Assembly (NCBI GenBank): GCA_011009095.1
Contig: VTPC01090562.1
Span: 124,001-188,000 of the forward strand
Source of the DNA: Ignelater luminosus
Lineage: Eukaryota; Arthropoda; Insecta; Coleoptera; Elateridae
Length of the DNA stretch: 64,000 nucleotides
Direction of reading: 5' to 3'
Shown here: piece after piece, positions 23,990 to 35,659 of the stretch
Position numbering within the stretch: position 1 is the stretch's first letter
Layout of the letters: every line of letters starts with the position of its first letter
Program-made: the position numbers and the translations under genes
The notes under the pieces: model-generated
The model's database searches: none
What the model was told of the DNA's origin: nothing
The model's input: the letters and a program-made list of their open reading frames with translations, nothing else

Positions 23990-26900
23990 TTTGCCAAAGT
24001 TCAAAATATCTTATGAAACCATGTATATTTGAACAATACAAAATAAATACTCTGTTAAAAGATGTTAAAGGTGCAAAACATGTGGTGTGTAAACCATCAA
24101 TTCATTATAGACGTTTAAAACAGTATAATATGATTATGATATTTCATACTTGTACCGCTCCAGTTTTCGTACTTATACAATAACATATACATTTATATTA
24201 TACATTATAACATTACATAAAGCACTTTATACTGCAATAATGAATACACAGAACAAGTGAACAGCTGATGCGACTTAGCTAGATATCCTTCAGTGCATTC
24301 TGTTTTTGTAACATAAAGAATCAAGTAAAATACTTCTTATTTTTATGTAAAGTATTTAAAAAATATTAAACTACTTGAAATTGACAAGAAATCCAATCAT
24401 TTGACATTCTACATTGTTACAGAGGAAGCATAAAACTCATTTTTCAAAAAAACTAGTCTCTCAATGTCTCAACAATTATCTTGACACTGGGACCTCTTTA
24501 ACTAAGCAACTGTGAATATGACTCTTAAGGAATCTGGTGAGTGATTTGCTGAATTGCGTGGTGGAGGAGAGCGTTCTATGTTTTAAACATGACTAATTTT
24601 GCTGTTGCCAGGTCATCAACAAACAAATCTTTTTTTTCACATATGCTGATTCTATGTTGACATGTATTTTACATTTTTGTGTTGCTGTGTTGCTAGGTCT
24701 TGATGAAAAGATGGTGAAAGACCCCATTTTCATAGATATATTTTCCATTAGTGCTCAATAATTGTATAGAAGAAAATATTTTACTTTTTCACAAAGGTTT
24801 CTAATAATGTCCCTTTACTTCTTACAAAATCTTATCAAGATCTCTATTTTTTATATTGCTTTACATCAAAAATTCCACTTCGTTATAATGGCTACCATAA
24901 GCACGCATGCATAAGATGCTGACTTTGAGTTGCAATATCTTGAAAATGAAGTAGACAAAGTTACTAAAAACTGGTCGAAGAATGCATACTTCATAGAAGA
25001 ATTGACTGTCTAAACTCTGAAAATTTCTCTCTATTACTCTCTAATTGGGATTACTCACAAAACTCCTTCAAACTTTTTCAATAATAGTATTATCTGTTAT
25101 CTGTTGGGTTAAATAAACTATTATACAACTATTATAATGCCAATATGAAATTTACATATATTCTTTAGCTATTCTTAATTTAAATTATCTTCTTGATATC
25201 TTTAATTGTGAATGTAAACTTGTTCTTCTTACTAAAATGTTTAAAATAGCAAAACTACCATTAATAAGTGAAGAGAATAATTCAGTGTCTGGAAAATTTT
25301 TATTCAAATCTTCAAGTGTCAAATGTCAAATCAAATAGAATCTTACCTGGAACAGTCCAAAGCACCCACCTCATGTTAATGGCAATAGCAAGCATGCTCC
25401 AAGCACATCCCTCTAATTTCTGAACAATTATGATGTCAGTCCCTAAAATGTAATTTTTCATTTCTGAGCTGTGTCACTCTAGGACAATCCTTGCTGTATT
25501 TTTAAACAAACATTTTAAAATTTGTTTACTGTCAACATGAAACAACCATCAATCGAATCTATAAATTTTTGGTGCTTACTTTAGATTTTCTGTAGCTTAT
25601 GCTTATTATGAGATTTCAATTTATCATTTTAAAAATGAAAGGCAATTTTAGTAATTTTGAAAGAAACGTATAAACAAAATCTACTATAATAGAATAGAAC
25701 AGCGGCCACCAATTAATTTTAGTTGAGATTTGTATATAAAAATCATAAAACTAATGAAGTCCAGTAGTATTATTTTTAAAATATGTTTGAATAGTAAAAT
25801 ACACTAATTTCCGTTTGAAGAACTTGTTTACTGTTCAAAATCGGGCAGTCTGAAACAATCTACTGACAGTCCAGATCGGGAGCACTATCTTCTGGAATAA
25901 AATAGGAGAAATAAAAATTATAAATGGGTGTTCCATTTAAAACTAGAAGTTGACTGCATTTAATGCATTCTTATTTCTTCATTATCCTCTTAGTATTTAG
26001 TATGTGGTTATCATGCAAATAACCCTATGCATACTGATGAAAAAGAAAACATATTACTGAATTATTAAAACACTGACTGATGTTAGCGCTGCATGTAACA
26101 CTAAACATGTTTAGAACAATGGTAACCCCTACACTTAAAAGCATTTAATATTTGATGCAGAACTATAAGTATGGCTATAAGTATTTAGCAGAATAAATAA
26201 ACTCAAAGATGAATTTACCATTAACGAATTTTGATATTCTTAAGACCGTTTTTCTTTTAAACAGATTAGATTTCATTTTGCTTACTTTCCATACGTAAAA
26301 ACATTTATATATTATAATATGAAGTATACAGCTGGTACCTGACAACAATTACATATAGTTAATAATCTGTTGTATAAATAGCATTGTTGTATATGTGAGT
26401 CTGTAAAGTGCATGCATGAACAAGTGTACATGAGAGAATGTGTCTGTATTATGGTTTCAATGATGTTTAAATGTTGAAGTTTTGCTGTAATATTCACTGT
26501 TTTTTCTTAAATCGTTACCATCAGAAAAACACTAATATATTTATTATTTATAATAACAAAGTTCCCAAAGATTTCTGTTCTTCATCTTTTAATTTTACCA
26601 TAAAAATAGGCAATTGTCATCGTACAACACTGTTATGTAGTATCTTAAACAATAATTTTATTTTTTTTTGTAATTGAGCCTATTTGAAGTGTTAGTTCTA
26701 TTTATCTGTGCCTTTATATTGTATGTACAAACAATGATTAAGTTTAATATTTTATGTATGTACAGCTCACCTCAATTTCTTATAGTTACCGTTATTATTT
26801 TCTTTTTCTTTCTTTTACAGTTTATTTATTTATTTGTTTTTGCAACTTTCTCAAACTCTTTATTTAATTTCAGTAGAGATGTGTGAGTGTGTGTGTATGT

Positions 26901-29445
26901 AAATATTAGAAAGTATTTAGAAGTCTTAGTATTATGTATGATTATGGTAGGAAATATCTTTTAATTATTTTCTTTACACATTATAGAAAAAAGTAAGAAA
27001 TTCTTATATCTGTGTAACTTTTGAGGGTGTGTAACAATAATATTCTTTACTAATTTTATTTTCCATTTTAATTTTTAGATACAGTAAAACATTGTTTTAA
27101 TTATTATTATTGTTTTTTACTCAGTCTTGTTATAATTTACAGTTCCAAACATTAGAAAAATCTGTAAAAAAACTGAAGCTTGCTCAAGTATTGTAATAGA
27201 CTGGCTTAATTTACAGTGGAACAGAACAAATGCTCTTTTAGCAATCGCTTCTTATTTCTCAAACAGTACAATGAAGAAATTCTCAGTAAAAGTAATTAAA
27301 ATAGTTTCATTTGCATATATTATATACTATACTATACATATGACACTTAAACTGCTTATTCAGGGTTCCGACAAGAATTGATATACCTCGTTTAACATTC
27401 CTAGCTAAACTAATAGTATTAATGAAATATGGCCGCTACCGTTTTTTGTTTATTATTTTTTCTCTTTTAGCAGTTACCTCTTTCTAATAACATTACACTC
27501 CAATAATAATATGAACAAAGTACATAAATGTATCACATTCCATAAACATATTTATTTTTCGCAATCACCAGAACAATGACAGTGTTTCAATAAAAGCAAT
27601 AGATACATGATAAAGTTGTAATCTTTCTAGCTGTAAGCCTACATACATAGTATTATACTTGATATTTGCCACACAATTATTATTAATAGCAAAGAATATT
27701 GTTACAGATTTTTAATTATACTCGACAGTTGATCTTTAACTATCTTATAAGGAAACATTTTTATAGATGAATACATTTTACGAAAGCATGTAAATTAAAA
27801 AAGGTATTAATTTTTTCTATGTTGTACATTTATTTTTTATGATTATTCGATAAACTTTAAAGTCAAAAGAAATTTCTATAGTCACAAAACACTCGAGCTT
27901 TGAACAAATTAATATCTTTTTTATCTAAAAACAGAAAAAGGGAAAAAGATGACATAGAAGTTAGTCAGAAAAAAAGACACAGGTATTTACACAGACACTA
28001 ATACCAAATAACGTGTAATGTCCGATGTTGTTCAAATACTAAGCTACTTTTTTGTGAAAGAAAAAAGTAGCGTTCAATCTACCTCAATTTAATATAATAT
28101 ATAACCTATTTAATACATTTGTTAGTTTGTATGTTATTTTTATTATTATAATTATAGTTAATTTTTTTTAATTTTAATTTTCTCAGGGCACCTTTAAATT
28201 ACATTTATTATCTTGTACGAGTAGGAAATTTAAGATATAGGTGTGTGTTTGCTGTACAATGTTTGCTGCATTGTGAGTTTGATGTAAAATGTGCGTTCCA
28301 TCCAAGTTTTGTATATAAATATTTTATTTTGTTACATCTCTAAACCTTTTTGTAAGTCTGATTAGTGAGGCTACTACAGTACTTTTGTGGCCTGCGGACT
28401 TTTTATTATTATTATTATAATTAATTATTATTAGAACATTATTGTGCAATATTTTTTATTATAATAATGTTTATCTAGTGCTATTGTTAGGTGATGAAGA
28501 CTAAAATATTGCATATTTAATGTTCGGTAATTTCATTCTCTTTTTTTTGTTTGATTTAGGTTGTGGGTTGTTACCCTTGCCTTTTACCGTGTTCATATGT
28601 AAACGAGTGTAAGAACTGGTTTTTGTTTACTCACTTGTGATAATAATAGTGTTATTGTTTTAATTATCTGAGATTCCATAATTTATAAATAAATATATAG
28701 TATGTGCGTAATATATATTTTTCCCACAATCTAAATTGTATTAACAAATTAACAGTTGTTACAGTTAATTCAGATATGTATATTGTAAAAAATATATTTA
28801 AATGACAAAATGGAGTAAACGTGTTAATAATATATTTTTGTACGCTTGAATGAATGCGATAAGATGTATTTTAAATAAATGATTAAATAAATTAAGTAAT
28901 AATGTTATTTCTTAATTTATTCAGTAATAATAAATAAGTCATCAAATCAGGTGCTAATTCTCCAAGAGTAAGCTTTACAAACTTCCTTTTATATTTTATA
29001 ATGTCTATAAGTGGATGATACAAATAAAGTATCTTAACGGTTTGAGTTTCTACCTAATCTTAATATCTGGTTTATTCAACTACCACAAGTAGAAGACTCA
29101 ATTACTCTTATTGTTTTGTTGATCTTACTTGTTTGTTTCAGAGAATATTGTCAACTCTTGGGAAGGTACTGTATGATTAAAGCATTATCTTTATTTTGTT
29201 GCTTATTCTAGAAGCTTTAATAATTGCATATAGTTTAAAGAAAAACAAGCAAAATCTTATGTCGCTTCTAATACTACTCTCCTAAGAACACATGCCATAT
29301 CTTCACATATCATTAAATTAAGAAAAGATGTTTAAAGTTTTTTGGAAGCCATAAAGTGCTGTATAAATTTAAGCTATCATTGGTCCTGTTTTCTTGTTAT
29401 TCACCCAAATATGACAATTTCTCATAGTAGTAAATACTTGAGCTA
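23990..29445. other. AT-rich intergenic DNA
   Basis: There is no recognisable gene, structured RNA or transposon end. It holds simple-sequence tracts such as a GT-rich run at 26882-26900 and ATT-rich runs near 28400. Several AATAAA motifs cluster at 28680-28900. The short open frames here are AT-driven. Confidence 0.5.
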
Positions 29446-29453
29446 CTAAAGAT

Positions 29454-29936
29454 CAGACATTGGAAAGTTACTTTAAAAAAGTAATTAGTTACAGTTACCT
29501 TATCAAAAAATGTAATTAGTTACAATTACAGTTACTTGATTTTAAAAAGTAACTAGTTACTATTACAGTTCCTGCAAATATTTAACTAAGTTACTTTACC
29601 GTTACTGTCAGTTACTTTGATTCTATAAAGAAAAACTTTTTATAGAACCCATCAAGATTCGAGTTGATTCTAATTAATTTTTCTTTGTATAAGCTTACTG
29701 TACAATTCTTAGAACTACACAATATGAAAACATGTATTTTCTGAACATCATCAAAACTAAATTTGAAAATCGATTATTCCAGTAACGCAAAAGGTAACGA
29801 CCTGAAGTCGTTACCGTTACACGCTTTTTGTAATTAGTTACAATTACTTTACTGCGTTTTTATAAAGTAACACGTTACTACTACCGTTACTGAAAAATGT
29901 AATTAATTACAAGTAACGCGTTACTTCCAATATCTG
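29454..29936. mobile_element. hAT-like non-autonomous element with 8-bp target duplication
   Basis: The element is 483 bp, with short termini CAGACATTGGAA and the mirrored TTCCAATATCTG. CTAAAGAT is duplicated exactly on both sides (29446-29453 and 29937-29944). The 8-bp duplication is the hAT signature. The interior is packed with degenerate forward and reverse copies of a GTAACTAGTTAC-type motif, as subterminal transposase-binding sites often are. No open frame remains. Confidence 0.8.
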
Positions 29937-30619
29937 CTAAAGATACTAAAGACATTGAAATCCCAAAATTTGTCTTTTTTGTAGACACAGCGTGTGATCT
30001 TAGAAGGGCAGAATAGAGGACTAATTATAAAATTCCAAGAAATATCAAGATAATCATTCAAAAAGTGTTGGCCAGATTGGATTGCTGTTTATTACTTAAG
30101 GTTGTTCAATACTTGGTTGAAGTTTTTTTTTTACCGATTTATATAGAAGGTCTACTTAAAAAAATAAGTATTTGCATACAGTTTCTTAAGGGTTTTTGCA
30201 ATTGATTTTTAAAAAACAATGTAGTATCTTTATAATTATAAATGGTCATTTTTTGCTTAAATAACTTATACACCAGTTAACCAAAATGGTAATTTTTGGT
30301 ACTGGTGGGAAGATATGACCTTAGACTATGATGTATCATTGCAATTTTTTTAATATTTCTATTTTCTTTCGAGATATTTAGTTTTCAAAATACTGAAAAT
30401 TATAATTGTTATATTAATGGCATTAAATCTAAAAATGCAATTTTTAGCACGGTAAGTTGTGGGTGTAGTCTATTCTATTCTAACATTTAAGAGGAAAACT
30501 AGTTAAATATTTAATTTATTTTTTTAAGATATTTAGGAAAAACAAAATTAAGTTCCTCCCCTCAACAGTTCTCACCCACAACCACCTCAACAACCAATCA
30601 GAGACATGTCTTTAATGTT

Positions 30620-30993
30620 TAGGGTGACCATTTTTATCATAACATAATGCGGGACAGAGAGTGTTCATTGCCTGCGAAGCACACGTAAATACGTGGGCGT
30701 GGAAATCTTTTTTGAAAAAATCCTTTAAAGTGTTATTTTAAAACATAAATTTATTAAAAAAATATTCATTTTATATAATATTTATTTAAATAGTAAACAT
30801 TGATAAATAACATAAGCATGCGCGTAGATTAGTGAATGCGTTCATATAGTTATGTACGCAGAGACGCGCGAATAAAATATAATCGAATATTATAATATTC
30901 ACATGATATGATGAATTATCTAATTCGGAACATTTTCCGGGATACATATTAATACGGGACACGGGATTTTAATCCGGGACGAATGGTCCCCCA
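30620..30993. mobile_element. hAT-like MITE with 8-bp target duplication
   Basis: The element is 374 bp, with termini TAGGGTGACCAT and the mirrored ATGGTCCCCCA. TTAATGTT is duplicated exactly outside both ends (30612-30619 and 30994-31001). CGGGAC-type subterminal motifs occur near both ends. No coding capacity is seen. It is unrelated in sequence to the element at 29454-29936. Confidence 0.75.
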
Positions 30994-31001
30994 TTAATGT
31001 T

Positions 31002-32406
31002 AGAAGTTTATGCTTTGAAGGTTATAAATATTTATTGCCACAATAGGTAAGGTACTTGAAATCATGATTGGGATACAGGCGGCATTTACTGTTGCCTAGT
31101 ATTTTCCCTACTACTTACCGAATTCTTTATTCCAAATTAATTAATTTACTGTATAGAAACAAAAATCTTAAAAATCTTTAAATAATAATAATAAGAACCA
31201 GAAAAACGAATTAAAACAGAAAAATTTCTAATTTCAAATATTTTATTTAATTTTGACCTAATTAAGTTGTAATTACAAATGTAATTAGGTAGGTACAGAT
31301 TTTGCATAAGTAATATTGCAGTACACTCTTTTAATGAAACGATTACTCAAATATATGAAGTTTAATTTTGTGTTAATAAATTATGCAGAGTTGTCTTTTA
31401 GCTTCCTAGAAGATCTGTTTCTCAAAGTCAATGCAAAATTAGATTATGTGCATCTGATTAATTCCTTTACCAAAATAATATGCTGCGACGTAATTTTTGA
31501 AAAATGCTGTACGATTGTATTTTTTGTGTTAGTACCTTGTTATTACTAATCTTACAGAGAAAACAAAAGCATTTCAAATGGATTTTTTAATGTAGTATTT
31601 CAAAACAAGCTAATTATGTAATTTTTTGTAACTATGAGCTTTTACTTAATAAACATTTATACAGGTGTCTACTGAAGAAGTTTACTTCAATTGTCTGTTT
31701 CAACTTTTCAATATTGAATAATAAATATACAGCAGGTAAGAAATAACTGTACACTATTGTACATAGGATTAATCAGAAATGGACTTAGTTTATTACACAG
31801 TAGTGGCTTAAAATAAGATAATATACCAAAAAGTCATAATTTCTTAATGTCAGGTTGACAGTACTGTAAAATATGTAATTCTACCGAATGGCAAAGCAGA
31901 AAATTTCATTTTCTTAGCTTTTGAAAACTTATATTGTTAGTTGCATATTTTTCCTGAATTAAAAAAAAACAAAATTCGTAATTCTATTTTATACTCCAGA
32001 ATGGATTATTTACAATAATTAGGGTTTAATCTGTTCTAGATTATAAAATATTACACTTTTAAACACTAAAGTAAATGTTCAAACAATTCACTGTTGACTG
32101 CTGTGCAATAACCTAAGCGATCATAAGATTTTAAATCATAGGTGTTACAAGCATTTTATTTTATTAGATTTTTTTAAATCTTTGCATAATTTGCTAATTT
32201 TTTTTTTGTTAAAATTAAAGTCTACAAAATCTCCCTTAAGAAGATTATGGAAAGCAGGAGTCTAATAAATTCACAAACATATTATGCTAAAGAGCTGTCC
32301 AAGAAATAGGGAGACTAACTTTCTGTTAGCATTGTTATGATTAATTTAGTACACACAATCTAGTTACACTGTATTATTTTCTACATAATCTGTTTACTAG
32401 TAGTCT
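31002..32406. other. AT-rich intergenic DNA
   Basis: No gene or repeat structure was recognised. A 77-codon frame at 31316-31549 has no family resemblance. Confidence 0.45.
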
Positions 32407-32799
32407 ATGACAATAATTCGCTTACTAATCAGCAGTTATCAAAATGTTGCAGAAAGAAAAGGAATACTGTCGAAACGCATTATCCAAATCTACAAAAACA
32501 TTGCAAATCATAATAAGTTTAAAACTTTTTGTTGCTTTCAGAACGAGGAAATTCCAAAATCAATCATATACAAAGTTATACAAAAACATGATACTCTAAA
32601 GTAAGAGAACCACAAAAAGATTTCTGGCTGTTCATCGTCTGTGAACACCGCTAATAACGTTGAGAGAGTAAAGTACCTTTTTAAGACGCCTTATATTACA
32701 GATGAAATCATGGCTGGTGATGGCTATTTGAAAAAATGTGTTAAGGAAAGATTTATTTCTTTCATATTGAAGAATAAAAATCTCAAAGTACTTTTCTAA
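32407..32799 (+). pseudogene. Possible N-terminal remnant of a Tc1/mariner transposase
   Basis: A 65-codon frame (32407-32604) ends in TAA. The same reading frame continues past it with related-looking sequence (ENHKKISG, then NNVERVKYLFKT, then YLKKCVKERF) to another stop near 32798. The Lys-rich, helix-rich pattern resembles the DNA-binding half of mariner-type transposases, and it lies next to a cluster of inverted repeats at 32836-33600. The catalytic half is missing. The assignment is tentative because no diagnostic motif is present. Confidence 0.3.
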
Positions 32800-32835
32800 C
32801 CATACGTGCCAACTATTTTGTTACTATTGTTTTTT

Positions 32836-33600
32836 TACAAAGCCAGTTGATTGAGACAAAATACCGATACCAAACAAAACACGATCGCAAATGGAGCTCA
32901 ATATCGATTTTTTCTCTGCTAGAGACGATGTTGTTTCACTTCAAGTTTAAACGTCAGTTTATAAGTTTTTGGGGACTTAACTCTCTATTTCTGATATGGT
33001 GGTAGGTACAAATTACATAACAGTTATTTGGGTTAACCCAGTTCGTCCGAAAAACGGTTACACAATCACCACAAAATCTTTTTTACTGCAATTTATAAAA
33101 AATAATGGACCATGCAAGTGTTACGTCACATTTTATTAGTTACCATTGGAGGAAAATTGTCAATGAGACCAATTTGCTATCGTCTTTTGTTTGGTGTTGG
33201 TACTTTGTCTCACAATCAACTGGCTTTGTTTTTTTCCAATTTTTTCACAATTATTGTTTATAAATTGCTGTAAAATCGATTTTGTAGCAGTCGCGCAACC
33301 GTTTTTAATAAACCGAGTTAACTCAAATCACTGTATCATGTAATTTGAATGATCAGATCAGAAATGTAAGTTAAGTTGAATGCGCATCAACAAGACATTA
33401 ATAATTACTTTTTTCTAAAGTTTAAATTCTAATAACCTCAATCTTATGAACTGACTTTTGAACTTGTCAAATTTGAAATGAAACAACAGCGCTTCTAGTG
33501 GAGAAATGATCGTTATTGAGCTCAATTTGCGATCGTCTTTTCTTGGTGTCGGTACTTTGTCTCATAATCAACTGTCTTTGTTTTTTTAAATTCAAAAGTG
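32836..33600. repeat. Cluster of nested inverted repeats
   Basis: Three copies of one segment occur, each centred on a block like GTACTTTGTCTCATAATCAA next to GATCG. The first (about 32836-32905) is on the minus strand. The second (33166-33240) and third (33513-33595) are on the plus strand. Between them a second pair is inverted: 33028-33105 (GTTAACCCAGTTCGT) against 33256-33335 (AAACCGAGTTAACTC). This looks like ends of one transposon family inserted in or recombined with each other. A 109-codon minus-strand frame at 33467-33796 runs through it and is not a gene. Confidence 0.55.
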
Positions 33601-33814
33601 CCATCTGTTGGCTCATGATTTTCGCGAATAAAAAAACCAACTTTACTAATCTCACTTTGACCCTTTGACAATCATGTTGGCCAGTTTTGCAGGCGCGCCA
33701 ATAAATGAAAAAGTCTAATTTACATTTATCTGAGATTATTATTGTTTTTAAAAGATTGAAATAAGAAAAAAGCCCATACGTATACAATGGTAACACAAAA
33801 TAAGGATTCCTTTG

Positions 33815-34147
33815 TATAGTATTCCAAAAGATATAGTGCGTTTATGACTGACTTCATAAGTATTTCACAGCGGGTCCCTCATAAAAATCAACAAATACAA
33901 GAGTGGCACGTGTCACAGACGATTAGGTAAACCAAGGACCGTATTGGAATAATTTATATTTCTAACATTTTAGTTTAAAATTATTTACGAAAATAAAACT
34001 TATTTCAGTACGACCCTGTCTCAATATTAGAAAAGATCTTCACAGGTAAGCGGATTTATGACAACCTACTGTGACGAACTTATAAAATTTATTGTAAGCA
34101 AATTAGCAATTAAGTCATAAACGCATTATATCTTTTGGAATACTATA
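33815..34147. mobile_element. TA-flanked MITE
   Basis: About 333 bp with nearly perfect inverted ends. The left reads TATAGTATTCCAAAAGATAT and continues AGTGCGTTTATGAC. The right is the mirrored GTCATAAACGCATTATATCT, ending TTTTGGAATACTATA. The target duplication is TA or TATA, which the sequence cannot separate. It is non-coding and ends about 380 bp upstream of the 4EHP start codon. Confidence 0.7.
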
Positions 34148-34525
34148 CTTTTCAACTTCAATTAAACTGCCAGATACCGCTCAAAAATGCAACGATCTTG
34201 GCAGTTAATATTACTTTTGCAGTAAAATAAAAGTATTCTTATAGTAAGATTCTTAGATTAGAAAATTAATTAAAAAATCAAAGATCTTTTAGAAGTGTTT
34301 AGAAATTTATTTCTTTTAAATTCTTATAGACTGTCCTACTACCTTTATGTCTTTATGTTGGTAGCACTTCGTGTCACCAGTAACGTAAATATTAACGGTA
34401 GTCCTGATTTTCGTAGTGTTGAATTCTTGAATTATCGAAATTGTAAATAAATTATTTTATTAGAGACTGTGATATATAATTACATTAATTCTTATTATTA
34501 TTATATTAATCATAACTTCTAAAAC

Positions 34526-35630
34526 ATGTCCAATAAGTTTAATGCGTACGTACTATCTATTAAATAAATAGAATGTTTTGTATAATATTCTATTAACAGA
34601 TTGAAACACCATGTGGAGAATTCTGATCGTTCCGACAGTGGCAGTGGCGATGATGACTTAGGTTGTAATAATATAACAGACCTTGGTCCAGTAGAATATC
34701 CGTCAGGTGAACACAGACTACAGCATCCTTATTGTTTATGGTTTTCAAAACGACCGACAATGGTCCGAAATTCTCAAGTACAAGGCACACAAGGATACAG
34801 TCAAGCTTTAAGATTAGTTGGGCAGGTTGCTACAGTTGAACAATGGTGGGCTTTATATAGCCATGTGGTTCGTTTACATGACCTTCCACCACATACAGAC
34901 TTACATCTTTTTAAAAAGGGAATTCAACCAATGTGGGAAGATCCTGCAAATAGTAAGGGTGGTAAATGGGTATGTTTATCAGAGTATATTGTATTTGGAT
35001 TACACACTAGGTTGAATGAATTTGTAGGTTATAAGACTTAGAAAAGGCCAAGTTGGGAGAGCATGGGAAAATTTATGTATGGCGATGCTAGGTGAACAAT
35101 TCATGGTAAACCAAATGGCTTTTAATCTGTAGAGATATTGTAATTAATAAAATATATTTGTAGGCAGGGAATGAAATATGTGGTGTAGTGGTTTCCATTC
35201 GTTATCAAGAAGACCTTCTTAGTATTTGGAATCGTACAGCCTCTGACCAGGCTACTACAGCACGTATAAGAGATGCTTTAAAAAGGCTACTTAATCTACC
35301 TTCAAATGCCACAATGGAGTACAAAACGCATAATGATAGTCTCAAGTAAGTAAGTGATGAAGGCAAAATATATTTTTGCCAACAGTAATTATTTTTAATT
35401 TGTAGAAATATGTTTAAAATTGCACTTAAAAACCACAATGATCCCGAAGTTTATCCTGTATCCACTCAAGAATCCTTTAAAATGTCCTTGTAACTCCTAC
35501 ATATCTTTAAGTATATCTCCTCTGTAAATTAGAGTAAGAATTTTGTATTTGTTATTAAAAGTAATTCTAATATTCACATTTTATTTTCAGAGCGTGGAAG
35601 ACGTTGCCTAATAATACATTGAAAAGTTGA
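34526..35630 (+). CDS. eIF4E2: Eukaryotic translation initiation factor 4E type 2 (4EHP)
   Basis: Cap-binding protein of the 4EHP class. It binds the mRNA 5' cap but recruits eIF4G poorly, and so represses translation together with partner proteins. Five exons: 34526-34545, 34600-34969, 35028-35105, 35164-35345 and 35591-35630, giving 229 residues, close to the family length. The start MSNKFNALK matches the family N-terminus and needs the tiny first exon. The cap-stacking tyrosine of 4EHP (in place of the eIF4E tryptophan) is Tyr73 in GYSQ, and the second stacking residue is Trp119 in MWEDPAN. Family blocks GGKWVIRLRKG, MLGEQFM, ICGVVVS and TASDQATTARIRD are all present. An AATAAA lies at 35654-35659. 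An acidic, Ser-rich stretch covers residues 15-27. The identification is secure. The last exon may have an alternative, listed separately. Confidence 0.95.
35406..35493 (+). CDS. eIF4E2: Candidate alternative last exon of 4EHP
   Basis: After the donor at 35346 there is an AG acceptor (35404-35405) inside the last intron. Splicing there keeps the reading frame for 29 codons (through NMFKIALKNHNDPEV to KMSL) and then stops with TAA at 35491-35493. The result would be a 245-residue isoform with a different C-terminus. The last intron starts 35346 whether or not this exon is used. Simple retention would end the protein at once, because TAA follows the lysine codon. There is no transcript evidence here, and the pyrimidine tract is weak. 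Confidence 0.4.
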
Positions 35631-35659
35631 TTGAAGTTTCATAATTAAAGTTTAATAAA

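Noticed and set aside
26882-26900. GT-rich microsatellite
   Set aside because: Short ordinary simple-sequence tract.
28395-28440. ATT trinucleotide run
   Set aside because: Ordinary simple repeat in AT-rich DNA.
33467-33796. 109-codon open frame on the minus strand
   Set aside because: It runs through inverted-repeat copies; no protein-like pattern or splice context.
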